Source: Ardenticatenaceae bacterium
GTDB lineage: Bacteria > Chloroflexota > Anaerolineae > Promineifilales > Promineifilaceae
Assembly (NCBI GenBank): GCA_020634565.1
Contig: JACKBN010000007.1
Span: 62,001-126,000 of the forward strand
DNA: 64,000 nucleotides
Direction: 5' to 3'
A model generated the notes under the pieces. The model searched no databases. It had not been told where the DNA came from and was given only the letters and a program-made list of their open reading frames with translations. Every line of letters begins with the position of its first letter. The first letter of the stretch is position 1. This document shows, one piece after another, positions 7,562 to 17,443 of this stretch. The translations under genes were made by a program, and so were the position numbers.

Positions 7562-9034
7562 TTATCCGCCGGCAACGAGTTTGGCTCCTAGCAGCGCTGC
7601 TTCGCGAGTAATGGCAAACCAGGCTCCAGGGAAAAAGCCGAGAATGATGGTGGCAACGGCCGTAATCGCCACAACCAGCTTCACACCAGGCATCGCCGCA
7701 ACCTCGCCATCCCCATCGTACATGTACATCAGGTAAACGACGCGCAGGTAGTAGTAACCCGACACCACGCTGGTGATCACGCCAATAATGGCTAACCAGA
7801 GCAGATCCGCTTCAATGGCCGCCCGGAAAACGAAGAATTTGCCGGAGAAACCACCCGTCGGCGGTACGCCAGTCAGCGACAGCATAAAGTAAGCCATCGC
7901 CAATGCCAACCACGGGCTGCGCTTGGCCAGCCCTTTGTAATCATCCAGCATCGTACCTTCGTTCTGCTTACGTTCAAGCGCAATTACCACGGCAAATGCA
8001 CCCAGGTTCGTGAATAAGTAAGCAAACATGTAAAACAGTGCCGAACTGACGCCGTCGGAGCTGCCAATGCCAGCAGCCACAGCAATCATGATGTAGCCTG
8101 CGTGGGCAATGCTGGAATAGGCTAGCATGCGCTTGATGTTCGACTGGGAAATGGCCACGAAGTTCCCCAAAATGAGCGTAATCGCCGCCACAATCGCCAC
8201 AGCCCCCGTCCAGGTATCGCCTAAATCGGGCAGTGCCGTCACAAAAATGCGCAGCATAGCGGCAAAACCACCCACTTTAGCCCCAACCGACATAAAGGCA
8301 GTCACAACAGTGGGCGCGCCTTCATACACATCTGGCGTCCACATATGGAAGGGAACGGCCGCAACCTTAAAGGCAAAACCAACCAGCAAGAAGGCCGCGC
8401 CAGCCAAACCTAACGCCCCGCTGCCGCCAATCGCCGCTAAAACTTCAGGGAGAGAGGTAGAACCAGTGGCTCCATAGGTCAGGGCAATACCAAACACCAA
8501 AATGCTGGAAGAGAAAGCACCCAGCAAGAAATATTTCATGGCCGATTCTTCTGAATCGCTGCGGGGCCAGGCCATACCAGACATGATGTACAGCGGAATG
8601 GAAAGCACTTCCAAGGCCAGGAAGATCAAAATGAGATCGTTGGCCATCCCCATGAGCATCATGCCGCTGATGGAAAAGAGCATCAGCATGTAAAACTCGG
8701 GCCGATCCAGTTCATGCTTGCGCAGGTAGCCGGCCGCAATAAGAATGGAAAGCAACCCCGTGAGGATAAAGGTAACGTTGAGGAAAGTCGCAAAATTATC
8801 AACCACCAGCATTGGTTGATCACCCACGGCGGCAAAAGTTCCGTAACTGTCCCCCCACAAAACCAGAGATTGCACCAAAGCCACCAGTAAACCAACGGCC
8901 GCTAACCAGGGTGCCCAGCTCCGATTCTCCTCAGAAACAAAGAGGTCAATAATCATTAACAAAACGCCCCAACCCGCAACAATCAGCACCGGGGCAGCAA
9001 CTGGAAAATAAATTGTTGGAATTTCAAACTCCAT
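7562..9034 (-). CDS. nuoN: NADH-quinone oxidoreductase subunit N
   Basis: A 490-residue, about 14-span membrane protein of the Mrp-antiporter-like family. Diagnostic blocks include GMMLMGMANDLILIFLALEV, PFHMWTPDVYEGAPT, LAYSSIAHAGYIM and TGVPPTGGFSGKF. In complex I it is one of the proton-pumping membrane-arm subunits. Length fits NuoN rather than NuoL or NuoM. It stands alone: the upstream gene is divergent and the downstream gene convergent, so the rest of complex I must be elsewhere. Confidence 0.93.
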   Translation of the reverse strand: MEFEIPTIYFPVAAPVLIVAGWGVLLMIIDLFVSEENRSWAPWLAAVGLLVALVQSLVLWGDSYGTFAAVGDQPMLVVDNFATFLNVTFILTGLLSILIAAGYLRKHELDRPEFYMLMLFSISGMMLMGMANDLILIFLALEVLSIPLYIMSGMAWPRSDSEESAMKYFLLGAFSSSILVFGIALTYGATGSTSLPEVLAAIGGSGALGLAGAAFLLVGFAFKVAAVPFHMWTPDVYEGAPTVVTAFMSVGAKVGGFAAMLRIFVTALPDLGDTWTGAVAIVAAITLILGNFVAISQSNIKRMLAYSSIAHAGYIMIAVAAGIGSSDGVSSALFYMFAYLFTNLGAFAVVIALERKQNEGTMLDDYKGLAKRSPWLALAMAYFMLSLTGVPPTGGFSGKFFVFRAAIEADLLWLAIIGVITSVVSGYYYLRVVYLMYMYDGDGEVAAMPGVKLVVAITAVATIILGFFPGAWFAITREAALLGAKLVAGG

Positions 9035-9315
9035 AGCGTGTGAAGACCCTTCCTAAAATAATTTCGACCGCCTGAGCATTTAGCAGGCTCAAACTGTGAC
9101 AATCTTCGCGATCATACCACATTTATTCGATAAAACTACTGAATAATGAAGCGGGAGAGGGTTATTTTTGCGGCTAACGGCAAAAGGTTTCCAGCAGCAA
9201 TATGTCTATTTATGTACCTTTCTTTGTATCACATCCTATATATGCAAGGGCAGCCTGCCGTTACAATGCGCCCATATACAGACCAGTGTTGTTAAATACA
9301 CAAAGGAAGTGAAAT

Positions 9316-9660
9316 ATGCATACTGTATTATCCGCAACAACCCTAATTAATGATGACGTGAAAAATCCTGCCGGAAAGGATTTGGGCAAAATTGAAGATG
9401 TGATGCTGGACGTTAACAACGGCCGTATCTCTTACGCTGTCCTTTCATTTGGTGGTTTTCTGGGCATGGGCGACAAACTGTTTGCCATTCCTTGGAATGC
9501 TCTCGAGTTGAGCACCGAGGAAAAATGTTTCTACTTGGATGTAGATAAAGACCGCCTGGAAAATGCACCCGGTTTTGACAAAGATAATTGGCCCAACATG
9601 GCCGATCCGGAGTGGAACCGTTCCGTGCACGACTATTACAACGTCGCCTATCAAAATTAA
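9316..9660 (+). CDS. PRC-barrel domain protein
   Basis: A 114-residue protein that is mostly one PRC-barrel: an N-terminal strand with NPAGKDLGKIEDVMLDVNNG, then ISYAVLSFGGFLGMGDKLFA and IPWNALELS. PRC-barrels are small beta-barrels that bind RNA or photosystem proteins; stand-alone copies in non-phototrophs are often stress-linked and of unknown role. AGGAAG lies just upstream of the ATG. A terminator follows, so it is monocistronic. Confidence 0.85.
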   Translation: MHTVLSATTLINDDVKNPAGKDLGKIEDVMLDVNNGRISYAVLSFGGFLGMGDKLFAIPWNALELSTEEKCFYLDVDKDRLENAPGFDKDNWPNMADPEWNRSVHDYYNVAYQN

Positions 9661-9684
9661 TTAACATAACAACAAAGCAAGATA

Positions 9685-9717
9685 TTAGCCTCTGGCCTTG
9701 TCAGGGGCTAATTTTTT
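9685..9717 (+). terminator. Rho-independent terminator after PRC-barrel gene
   Basis: TTAGCCTCTG (9685-9694) pairs with CAGGGGCTAA (9702-9711), with G-T pairs allowed, across a 7-nt loop and is followed by TTTTTT. Confidence 0.75.
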
Positions 9718-9750
9718 ACCCGCACTCATCTTTTATTAGAGGATTAAATC

Positions 9751-10593
9751 ATGTATCGAAGCAGAAGTAGATCAGGGGGACGCCGCTTTAACGGAGGCCG
9801 AATATTGGTGGCATTGGCCATTGCCGCCTTTTCGCTACTATCTTATTGCAGCTCACGCAGCTACAACCCAGTCACTGATGAAACGCAGTATGTGGGCATC
9901 AGCCCAGAGCAGGAAATTGCCCTCGGTTTGCAGGCTGCGCCCGAGATGATTCAGGAATTTGGCGGCACAGATGCCGATCAGCAAGCACAGGCAGTGCTAG
10001 ATGGCGTATGCGAGCGCCTCTTGGCCAACAGTGAAGCGGGTCAAACAGAATGGCCATTTGAATGTACCTTGCTGGCAGATTCGCAAACGATCAATGCCTT
10101 TGCCTTGCCTGGAGGCCAGCTTTTTATTACGGCCGCTTTATACGATCAGCTAGAAACAGAAGGCCAGTTGGCAGGCGTAATGGCCCACGAAATCGGGCAC
10201 GTCATTGCCCGACACTCGTCCCAGCAAATTGCCAAACAAAAGCTGACGGAAGGTTTAACGGGCGCGGCCGTTATTGCCACTTACGATCCAGATAATCCTG
10301 CCAGCCGCCAAACAGCCCAAGTTGCCGCTTTGATCGGCCAATTGGTAAACATGAAGTTTGGGCGAGATGACGAACTGCAATCGGATCGATTGGGCGTTCA
10401 GTTTATGGTGGAAGCAGGCTACGATCCACGCGCCATGATCCAGGTTATGGAGATTTTGGCCGCAGCCTCACAGGGCAATCAGCCGCCGGAATTCTTTAGC
10501 ACGCATCCCAACCCCGATAACCGCATTGCCCGCATTGAGGAAGCCATTCAGGAAACGTTTCCCAACGGCGTCCCCGATGGGCTGGATCAGTAA
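9751..10593 (+). CDS. M48 family metalloprotease, membrane-anchored or secreted
   Basis: A 280-residue protein with an Arg-rich N-terminus and one hydrophobic segment (about residues 18-32), ending near LLSYC; Cys33 is not in a standard lipobox. The zinc motif HEIGH is at residues 146-150, and Glu208 in DDELQSDRLGVQFM supplies the third ligand. The rest resembles BepA/LoiP-like periplasmic peptidases of about 250-280 residues, with HPNPDNRIARIEEA near the C-terminus. Likely role: quality control of exported proteins. It is followed closely by a small membrane-protein gene. Confidence 0.88.
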   Translation: MYRSRSRSGGRRFNGGRILVALAIAAFSLLSYCSSRSYNPVTDETQYVGISPEQEIALGLQAAPEMIQEFGGTDADQQAQAVLDGVCERLLANSEAGQTEWPFECTLLADSQTINAFALPGGQLFITAALYDQLETEGQLAGVMAHEIGHVIARHSSQQIAKQKLTEGLTGAAVIATYDPDNPASRQTAQVAALIGQLVNMKFGRDDELQSDRLGVQFMVEAGYDPRAMIQVMEILAAASQGNQPPEFFSTHPNPDNRIARIEEAIQETFPNGVPDGLDQ

Positions 10594-10618
10594 GCACAAA
10601 ATAGCGAAGGAGAATCAG

Positions 10619-11113
10619 ATGACAACTTTTCGTACACAGGTGCGCCACGTAATGGATTGGAAAGCGGCCGTTCTGGCGGGACTTATTGCTGGCGCCGTTT
10701 TCCTGGTGGTTCTGTTAATTGCTTACCCCCTGGCGACTGGGGGAACCCCGTGGACCATCTTCCGCTTTATTGGCGCAATGGTCTTGGGCGAGGCTGTGTT
10801 GCCGCCACCTACCAGTTTTGATGCCGGAATTGTGATAACGGCCGTAATCATTCACTTTACACTGGCTGTGCTTTACACGCTGGTGCTGGCCTTTATTGTG
10901 CACCGCTGGCGACTGCTGGTCAGCGTCATTGGCGGCGCACTTTTTGGTCTGGCGCTGTATCTCATCAACTTTTTCACGTTTACCTTCTTTTTTGCCTGGT
11001 TTTATCCCGCAAGGGCCTGGCCGTTTTCGCTGGTTCACATCTTGTTTGGGGCTGTAGCTGGCGGGATTTACGAATTACTGGAAAAAGACGTCTTTATTAT
11101 CGAGGCTGAATAA
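10619..11113 (+). CDS. Four-span membrane protein of unknown function
   Basis: A 164-residue protein with four hydrophobic helices: after WKAAVLAGLIAGAVFLVV, within ITAVIIHFTLAVLYTLVLAF, in VIGGALFGLALYLINFF, and VHILFGAVAGGIYELL. The family is not recognised. AAGGAG at 10607-10612, 6 nt from the ATG at 10619, decides the start against an in-frame start at 10526 that would overlap the M48 gene. It begins 25 nt after the protease stop and is probably co-transcribed with it. Confidence 0.65.
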   Translation: MTTFRTQVRHVMDWKAAVLAGLIAGAVFLVVLLIAYPLATGGTPWTIFRFIGAMVLGEAVLPPPTSFDAGIVITAVIIHFTLAVLYTLVLAFIVHRWRLLVSVIGGALFGLALYLINFFTFTFFFAWFYPARAWPFSLVHILFGAVAGGIYELLEKDVFIIEAE

Positions 11114-11223
11114 CAGTTCCTTATACCTCCAGGCGGAATCCGTTCTCTCTCTGCTTTTCGGCCTTTTATGGATTACAATTCAGGTGAGATGATTGGTTTC
11201 CCACACACCGCCTGGAGGTTTTG

Positions 11224-12624
11224 ATGAACACATTGCTGGTTAAAAACACGGCCGTTCTTGTCACCATGGACGACGAACGACGCGAAATTGTCAACGGAGG
11301 GCTCTTTGTTCGGGGCAACGTCATTGAACAAGTTGGCCCCACCAGCGAATTGCCAGAAACGGCCGACACGATTCTGGATTTGAGCGGCCACATCGTACTG
11401 CCAGGGCTAGTCAACACCCACCACCATCTTTACCAAAGCCTCACCCGCGTCCTGGCCCAAGACAATAATCTATTCGATTGGCTCACCACCCTCTATCCCA
11501 TTTGGGCCAATCTTACCGACGAAGCGATCTACATCAGCACCATCACGGGCCTGGCCGAACTGGCTCTTTCCGGCTGCACCACCAGCAGCGACCACCTCTA
11601 CATTTTTCCCAACGATTGCAATCTGGACAGCCAGATTCGCGCCGCACAGGAAATTGGCGTGCGCTTCCACGCCGCCCGTGGCTCCATGTCCTTGGGCGAA
11701 AGTGATGGCGGCCTGCCACCCGACCGCGTCACCGAAGACGAAGCATTCATTCTGAAAGACAGCCAGCGCCTCATCGAGACCTACCATGACGCCTCTCGCC
11801 ACGCGATGATGCGCGTTGTGCTGGCCCCCTGCTCCCCCTTCTCCGTCACCCCTGACCTCATGCGCGAATCGGCCAACATGGCTCGCGCTTACGGCGTGCG
11901 TTTGCATACCCATCTGGCCGAAACGCTGGAGGAAGAGGAATTTTGTCTGGAAACCTTTGGCTTGCGCCCCGTGCCCTACGTGGAATCGTTGGGCTGGACG
12001 GGCGATGATGTGTGGCACGCCCACTGCGTACACATGAGCCAGCCAGAAATCGAGCTATTTGGCCAAACGCAGACTGGCGTAGCTCACTGCCCAAGCAGCA
12101 ATATGCGGCTAGCCAGCGGCATTGCACCCGTGCTAGCCTGGCGAGATGCGGGGGTACCGATCGGTTTGGGGGTCGATGGCTCTGCTTCTAACGATGGCGG
12201 CCATTTGCTCACCGAAGCGCGGCAAGCAATGCTGCTCCAGCGCGTCGCCCCAGACCGCTACCTGAGCGAAGCGCCGGGCGGACGGGGCGGCTTCGGTGGC
12301 CGTCCCGATGCGATGTCGGCGCGGCAAGCTTTAGAAATTGGTACACGTGGTGGAGCGGCCGTTTTGGGGCGTGATGATATTGGCTATCTGGCACCCGGCA
12401 TGAGTGCCGACTTCATTGCGTTGAATTTGAACCAAGTCGCTTTTGCCGGGGCGCTGCATGATCCGGTAGCGGCCGTTTTGCTCTGCCAGCCACCTTCAGT
12501 CGATTATTCGGTCATTAATGGCAAAATCGTCGTTAAAGAGGGGCAGCTTACTACTGTAGATCTCATCCCGCATCTGGAAAAGCACAACAAAATCGCCGCC
12601 CAAATGATTCGGGATGAAAAGTAA
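11224..12624 (+). CDS. 8-oxoguanine deaminase (amidohydrolase superfamily)
   Basis: A 466-residue amidohydrolase. NTHHHLYQSLTRV holds the metal-binding HxH (His66/His68); LHTHLAET, AHCVHMS and GVAHCPSSNMRLASGIAP follow, and GLGVDGSASNDGG holds the catalytic Asp. The run PCSPFSVTPDLMRESA is typical of the 8-oxoguanine deaminase/hydroxyatrazine hydrolase branch. It would convert 8-oxoguanine to uric acid and ammonia, a base-damage salvage step in the cytosol. GGAGG at 11214-11218 favours the ATG at 11224 over the TTG at 11221. Substrate within the branch is inferred. Confidence 0.78.
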   Translation: MNTLLVKNTAVLVTMDDERREIVNGGLFVRGNVIEQVGPTSELPETADTILDLSGHIVLPGLVNTHHHLYQSLTRVLAQDNNLFDWLTTLYPIWANLTDEAIYISTITGLAELALSGCTTSSDHLYIFPNDCNLDSQIRAAQEIGVRFHAARGSMSLGESDGGLPPDRVTEDEAFILKDSQRLIETYHDASRHAMMRVVLAPCSPFSVTPDLMRESANMARAYGVRLHTHLAETLEEEEFCLETFGLRPVPYVESLGWTGDDVWHAHCVHMSQPEIELFGQTQTGVAHCPSSNMRLASGIAPVLAWRDAGVPIGLGVDGSASNDGGHLLTEARQAMLLQRVAPDRYLSEAPGGRGGFGGRPDAMSARQALEIGTRGGAAVLGRDDIGYLAPGMSADFIALNLNQVAFAGALHDPVAAVLLCQPPSVDYSVINGKIVVKEGQLTTVDLIPHLEKHNKIAAQMIRDEK

Positions 12625-12679
12625 AATCGAAAAATAATGTAATCGGTCGCGCTGAGAAAAGCGTTTTTCAACTCTGGAT

Positions 12680-14305
12680 TTACGGCTTGCAAATCGAGGC
12701 TGATTCTCTAGCTATTATTAGCTCGTCATTTGTAACGCGCAAAAACATCGGTATTTGGGTATCTGGCGTTAACAAATAATATTTTTCTAGAATATCTTTG
12801 GCATTGTACAAAGTGGGTGATTGATCCTCATGAAAATATACAGGCGTACCGGATAATAAAAGAGTATCTACCACATAAACCAAGCAGGGCTCAAACAAGT
12901 CGAATCTATATTTATCTTGAACTGAATCATATTGAGGGATACGTCGGTAATTCAATACCGAGCGATTTCCGTAATAGGTGATGTGATCGACCCAGGCATA
13001 AGTCATAATAACAGCATTTTCCTCGGTCGATGCCATGGTAGCTCTAACGTTAGAGACGGCCGTTTCAAGATTTGCTTTTTGCAGCCTCAATGAAGTAATC
13101 TCTGGATACAAATGCCAAGCCAATCCCAAAAACAGAATCAAAATAATGGCCCTTTGAAGCCGATAATCATGAAACTTTAGCAGCAGCACATAAACCCCTT
13201 GCGCCGCCAATATCGCCAAAAATGGAAAAATCGGGATTAAGAATCGGCTATTTATTCCCGTGGGGGCAAAAGCATAGATGGCATACAAACCAATAGAACT
13301 AACAACCGTCAGAGAAACAATGAGGCGAAATGAACGGGGAAACGCCCACCAGCCTACAGGGATGAAAAGCAAAAGGGGAGAAAAGTTTTCCCACAAACTT
13401 TTGCCTGCTTCAATTAAGCTGAACCCATTTATTGGTGATGCGCCAAATGCATACTGTATCGAAAAAGGTGGAAAATTGTACCATCCATTTTCAGGACTGT
13501 AGCTGGTCAGTCGCACCCCTCCGTAATAAAAATGATTGAACGCCAAAACCCCCAACAAACCAACAAACAGAACACCATAAAAAATCCACTTCTTTGATGG
13601 CTTCAGGAGTTCTTTGGGGCCAGTAATCAGTTCGGCCATTCCAATACTTAGCAAAAACGTAATATTAGCATACCGAACGAAGAGACTATAAATCAGTGCT
13701 ATACCAGCCAAAATAGCATACCCTACTTTGGTCTGATCTGTGCCATCTACATTTCGCGCCCGAAGGTAAAAAATATAGCCTAATAGCACAAAAACCATCG
13801 CTGGAACTTCCGACCAAGCTTCAGTGCCAAACCGCCAATAAATAGGCATGAAAGCTAAAATAATAGTCCCTAACAATGCCACCCATTGATTTTCAACTAA
13901 CCGATTGCTTAGAAAAAAAGTTAACAGCAGTCCAATAGCGGCCAACATTGGTACCACATAGTGAATCGTCTCTATTGAACCTGTGATGATTCCCGGTAAA
14001 GCTAAAAGCAAAGGAAAACCAGGAGGAAACCCCAGATACAATCTAAAATCATCAAGATGTTTAATTTGAAAAGCAAACGGGGAAAAGAATTTCCCAACAA
14101 GTGCATTATTGGGGTCGTCAAAAGCCAATCCATTGCCTGCAGTTATTTGCCTAGCCGCGAACTCGTAGCCGGCGGTATCGGCTGTCATGGGCGTTCTTAC
14201 GGCTAGCAAAATAAAGGCAACAGTGATTACCGTGACCAAGAAAAACAGGATCCATTGGGCTTTATGAGCTTCTTTTAGGTTGTGACCCGACACTTGATCC
14301 CCCAC
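12680..14305 (-). CDS. Multi-span membrane glycosyltransferase (GT39/PMT-like)
   Basis: A 541-residue membrane protein with a first helix near residues 17-36, then a non-cytoplasmic loop with acidic residues (MTADTAGYEFA) where GT-C enzymes keep their catalytic Asp. About ten more helices and a soluble C-terminal region of about 120 residues follow. This layout fits dolichyl/polyprenyl-phosphate-sugar glycosyltransferases of the PMT/ArnT type. It is the last gene of the minus-strand surface cluster. Donor and acceptor sugars cannot be told from sequence. Confidence 0.7.
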   Translation of the reverse strand: MGDQVSGHNLKEAHKAQWILFFLVTVITVAFILLAVRTPMTADTAGYEFAARQITAGNGLAFDDPNNALVGKFFSPFAFQIKHLDDFRLYLGFPPGFPLLLALPGIITGSIETIHYVVPMLAAIGLLLTFFLSNRLVENQWVALLGTIILAFMPIYWRFGTEAWSEVPAMVFVLLGYIFYLRARNVDGTDQTKVGYAILAGIALIYSLFVRYANITFLLSIGMAELITGPKELLKPSKKWIFYGVLFVGLLGVLAFNHFYYGGVRLTSYSPENGWYNFPPFSIQYAFGASPINGFSLIEAGKSLWENFSPLLLFIPVGWWAFPRSFRLIVSLTVVSSIGLYAIYAFAPTGINSRFLIPIFPFLAILAAQGVYVLLLKFHDYRLQRAIILILFLGLAWHLYPEITSLRLQKANLETAVSNVRATMASTEENAVIMTYAWVDHITYYGNRSVLNYRRIPQYDSVQDKYRFDLFEPCLVYVVDTLLLSGTPVYFHEDQSPTLYNAKDILEKYYLLTPDTQIPMFLRVTNDELIIARESASICKP

Positions 14306-14392
14306 TTTCGATGAAATTCTGACATTGAAAAACAGATAAACGACTGTTTCGCCCCACTATCCAGTAGAAGGCAAAACAGCCGTTCACGTTCA

Positions 14393-14412
14393 ATCCCATA
14401 AGATTATGGGAT
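14393..14412. other. Perfect short hairpin between surface-cluster genes
   Basis: ATCCCATAA (14393-14401) and TTATGGGAT (14404-14412) form a 9-bp perfect palindrome with a 2-nt centre, downstream of the glycosidase-like gene. No T-run follows on the minus strand, so mRNA processing or partial attenuation is as likely as termination. Confidence 0.4.
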
Positions 14413-14437
14413 CAAAACTTATCAAGTTCAATCGTGC

Positions 14438-15925
14438 TTAATTGCCTACTGTCAAAGAGAGCGTTTTGCTGTTGTTATCCTCGTTTGATTCTATGAAAGC
14501 ATTCCCAGCATCTACAACAACATAGACCTGATAGGTTCCTGAAGATACATTTTCCCAGAGGTGCGTAACCGTTTTATTATGTCCGCAGCCTTCCAATGAC
14601 ACAATCTGATCACTGCCTAACTGTATACCGCCCGCATCGGGGTCGCCATTATAAAAACGAACGACAAAACTCTCCGGGAACACATTTGTGCCACTGTTAG
14701 CCACAATTGCGGTCAGAGTAATATTGGCTGGCGCAGTAGACATAGCTGGGGAAAATGTAAAACTTGATGGATAAAGGTCAATCTGTTTTGTTAGGCCAGC
14801 AGTATAATTTGCGTAATTTTGTCCCATCACAGACAAAGCCCATGGGTAATTTCCCGCCGTGCCTTCAAATAAATAACCATTAAACTCATCGCCCACCGCT
14901 CCGGTACTAAACCAGGACCAAGTTTGCACAAGCTTGTCATTGTCGTTTGGATCACCAAGAACGGGGTCAACGGCCGTTTCCATGTAATCGAAGGTTGCAT
15001 TCATGAAAGTATTTACTCGGTTATTGTCAAAACCTAACCAGTCAGGCATCAGAATACCATACTCAGAAACGGTCAGTGGTAAACCCGCATAACCCCTGTC
15101 ATACATCCATTGTCGGAAATTCTCAATTCTCACCTTGAAAAGATCCATGTTGTCATTATCTTGTACATCCAGCACTTCGCCTACGTCTGCATTAATGCCA
15201 GGAGGAATGCCAGCTCCCCAGCAGTTACCAGGATCATAATCGCAGCTTACCTCATTCAAAATAAAGTTATGAATACTCCAGCCATCAACTGGCATTTTTG
15301 CTCCGCCATTTTGTGCAGAAAAACTATCGAGCACCATATCTAGATACTGCAAACGAAGTGGTGTAGGCTGCACAATAGCACCTGCAAACACGCGCGCTTG
15401 TGGATCGGCCGTTTTGATGATGTCATACAGCTCTGCATAGGCTGCTGCATAAACGTGTGGCTCCATATCATCTTGAAAATCCCTACGATCGGGTTCATTA
15501 CCAATCAACCAGTCAGCACCAGGATTCGCCGCAATAACGTCAAGCAAACTACTGCCACTTGGCACATAAGAAAAATCTTGCGCATTCGGTCCCGTCTGGC
15601 TTAATCGGATTACAGGAACAAATTTTGCTTGATTATCAAATTCAGGATATCTAACAGTGTTATAATTTAAATACCATCCTAATCGCAGCTTTTCTAACTG
15701 CACGTTATCCGGATTCTGAATGACGTTAACACCAAATCGGCACTGTGGCGCTGTACCATTACTCAACAGAGGTAAGTATAAAAACTCACTTATGCTTCCT
15801 GCAGACGCTGGTTCAGCTAATTTCCCGTCCCCTAATGAAAGGAACAAAGTTCCAAAAAACAGCAGAAAAAAAATCGCGAATACAGCTTTCCAGTTTCCCC
15901 CCGTATTTTTAAATTCTCCATTCAT
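14438..15925 (-). CDS. Secreted TIM-barrel glycosidase-like protein with C-terminal CARDB-like domain
   Basis: A 495-residue exported protein: signal anchor at residues about 13-32, then the short motif FLYLPLLSNG, then a barrel. DWLIGNEPDRRDF places a Glu where clan-A glycosidases have their acid/base, and LTVSEYGILMPDW gives a candidate nucleophile Glu. The last ~100 residues (ITLTAIVANSGTNVF, then FIESNEDNNSKTLSLTV) look like a CARDB/APHP beta-sandwich, which commonly serves surface binding. Substrate unknown. It starts 3 nt after the stop of the related upstream gene. Confidence 0.65.
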   Translation of the reverse strand: MNGEFKNTGGNWKAVFAIFFLLFFGTLFLSLGDGKLAEPASAGSISEFLYLPLLSNGTAPQCRFGVNVIQNPDNVQLEKLRLGWYLNYNTVRYPEFDNQAKFVPVIRLSQTGPNAQDFSYVPSGSSLLDVIAANPGADWLIGNEPDRRDFQDDMEPHVYAAAYAELYDIIKTADPQARVFAGAIVQPTPLRLQYLDMVLDSFSAQNGGAKMPVDGWSIHNFILNEVSCDYDPGNCWGAGIPPGINADVGEVLDVQDNDNMDLFKVRIENFRQWMYDRGYAGLPLTVSEYGILMPDWLGFDNNRVNTFMNATFDYMETAVDPVLGDPNDNDKLVQTWSWFSTGAVGDEFNGYLFEGTAGNYPWALSVMGQNYANYTAGLTKQIDLYPSSFTFSPAMSTAPANITLTAIVANSGTNVFPESFVVRFYNGDPDAGGIQLGSDQIVSLEGCGHNKTVTHLWENVSSGTYQVYVVVDAGNAFIESNEDNNSKTLSLTVGN

Positions 15926-15928
15926 CGC

Positions 15929-17374
15929 TTATCTATTTACCTCAACATATATGGGATTTGCCCCTACCTGTACAGAAATATAACCATCAGTTTTTCCATC
16001 GTTACCATCTAAAACAGAATATTCAAGATTTGCAATGGGATTTCTAACAAGCGCCTGGCCAACGGGCAAACGCAAAGAAGCAGTACCTGAAGTTGTCACT
16101 GGATTAAGCCAGGCAACAAACACACGCTTACTATTGAGGCTATCATCAAACTCATAAGCCTCCAGTTCAGCTAGACCAGTTTCAGCAATCGTTAATTTCC
16201 GGATAAAGGAAGCAGAACCTATCGTTTCAACATAATCTTTATATATATAATAAGCTTGTTTTGGCGTTGTAGAATCCGGCGGATCTTCTTTGGTAACCAA
16301 TCCATTATCGTATGTATAGCCTCCCTCAATATCATAGTACATCCACCAAATGACGATTTTAGCATCAAGGGCATAACCCTGAGTCATAAGCTGAATAACA
16401 TACCTAGATTGAATCTCTGGGGAACCCGGTATTGTGGCAGGGGGATTATTGCTGTGCCAACCAGTCTCTGTCACGATAATGGGTTTTGTCAAATTGTAAC
16501 TGGCCAAGAGAGCCTGAATACTTTCTCCTTTTTCCAGAAGGCCTGGCCCTTTGTTTGTTGTCCAATTTGTGTAAAAAATAGGGTAAGAATGGAAATTCAT
16601 AACATCAAAATAGTTCCCCCCTCCGTTATCGAGCACATCTGTTAAAAATGAACGAGTAAACGGACCATTCTGATCATCAAAAAAGTCATAGGCAATACCA
16701 GGAAACACTAACTGAGCTGACGCATTAGCACTTTTAACAGCGGGGTAAACCACCTTCAACAGTTCAGCAAATTCAGCACCACTTTCGCCCCAAAAGTTGA
16801 AGCGATCTGGCTCGTTAAACAGTTCCCAATACATGACCTTTGGGGATCCAGGGGCATCATCGACACCATCTGCATCATATCTTTCAACAAGAGCCGTCAC
16901 AAATTGGGCAAACTCATCGTAACGATCTGGGTAAATGGGCTGTTCGGGGCCAGCAGCAGCCCAATTTGGAATATAGCGTATAGTGCCAATAACATTCATC
17001 CCCCCCATATCTTCCCGGGAAATGGCAAAAGCGTTGTCGCCTGTGCTCCAAAAGTAGGTCGGGGGACTAGTTCTCGTTGGTTCAACATCAGACCAGCTTA
17101 CTTGCACACGAACCCAAGAAGTACCAGACTCGACTAGACCAGCATGATAAGGACTGCTACTTCCAGTACTGTTATACATTTGTACGCCAATAGGCGACAC
17201 AATGTTTGCATACTTATTAAAAATTACAGGAAGGTACGTAAAAGTTTCTAAGCCGGAGAGATCTTCTTTGTCCATTTCACTGGGGGGAATTGTTCCAGCA
17301 TCGACAAGTCCATTTACTAATAAAAACAAACAAAACGTTAGAACTAATAGCAAGCTCACTTTTCGCAAATTCAT
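15929..17374 (-). CDS. Secreted clan-A glycoside hydrolase-like protein
   Basis: A 481-residue exported protein: a signal peptide, then the short motif TYLPVIFNKY, then a TIM barrel. YWELFNEPDRFNFWG carries the Asn-Glu acid/base pair and PIIVTETGWHSN the nucleophile Glu; the pattern is GH39/GH5-like. A beta-rich C-terminal domain of about 100 residues follows. Start chosen at the ATG at 17374 with GGAG 7 nt upstream, not the GTG four codons earlier. It is probably translationally linked to the next gene. It may trim the surface glycan made by its neighbours, which is inference. Confidence 0.7.
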   Translation of the reverse strand: MNLRKVSLLLVLTFCLFLLVNGLVDAGTIPPSEMDKEDLSGLETFTYLPVIFNKYANIVSPIGVQMYNSTGSSSPYHAGLVESGTSWVRVQVSWSDVEPTRTSPPTYFWSTGDNAFAISREDMGGMNVIGTIRYIPNWAAAGPEQPIYPDRYDEFAQFVTALVERYDADGVDDAPGSPKVMYWELFNEPDRFNFWGESGAEFAELLKVVYPAVKSANASAQLVFPGIAYDFFDDQNGPFTRSFLTDVLDNGGGNYFDVMNFHSYPIFYTNWTTNKGPGLLEKGESIQALLASYNLTKPIIVTETGWHSNNPPATIPGSPEIQSRYVIQLMTQGYALDAKIVIWWMYYDIEGGYTYDNGLVTKEDPPDSTTPKQAYYIYKDYVETIGSASFIRKLTIAETGLAELEAYEFDDSLNSKRVFVAWLNPVTTSGTASLRLPVGQALVRNPIANLEYSVLDGNDGKTDGYISVQVGANPIYVEVNR

Positions 17375-17443
17375 AAGTAACTCCACAATTCATAAGATTT
17401 AGTATGGTAATCAAAACAAACATTCATGAATATCCACCTAACC

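Noticed and set aside
12648..12668. Possible terminator between the deaminase and PMT-like genes
   Set aside because: The stem is only 3-4 bp, too weak to call despite the T-run.
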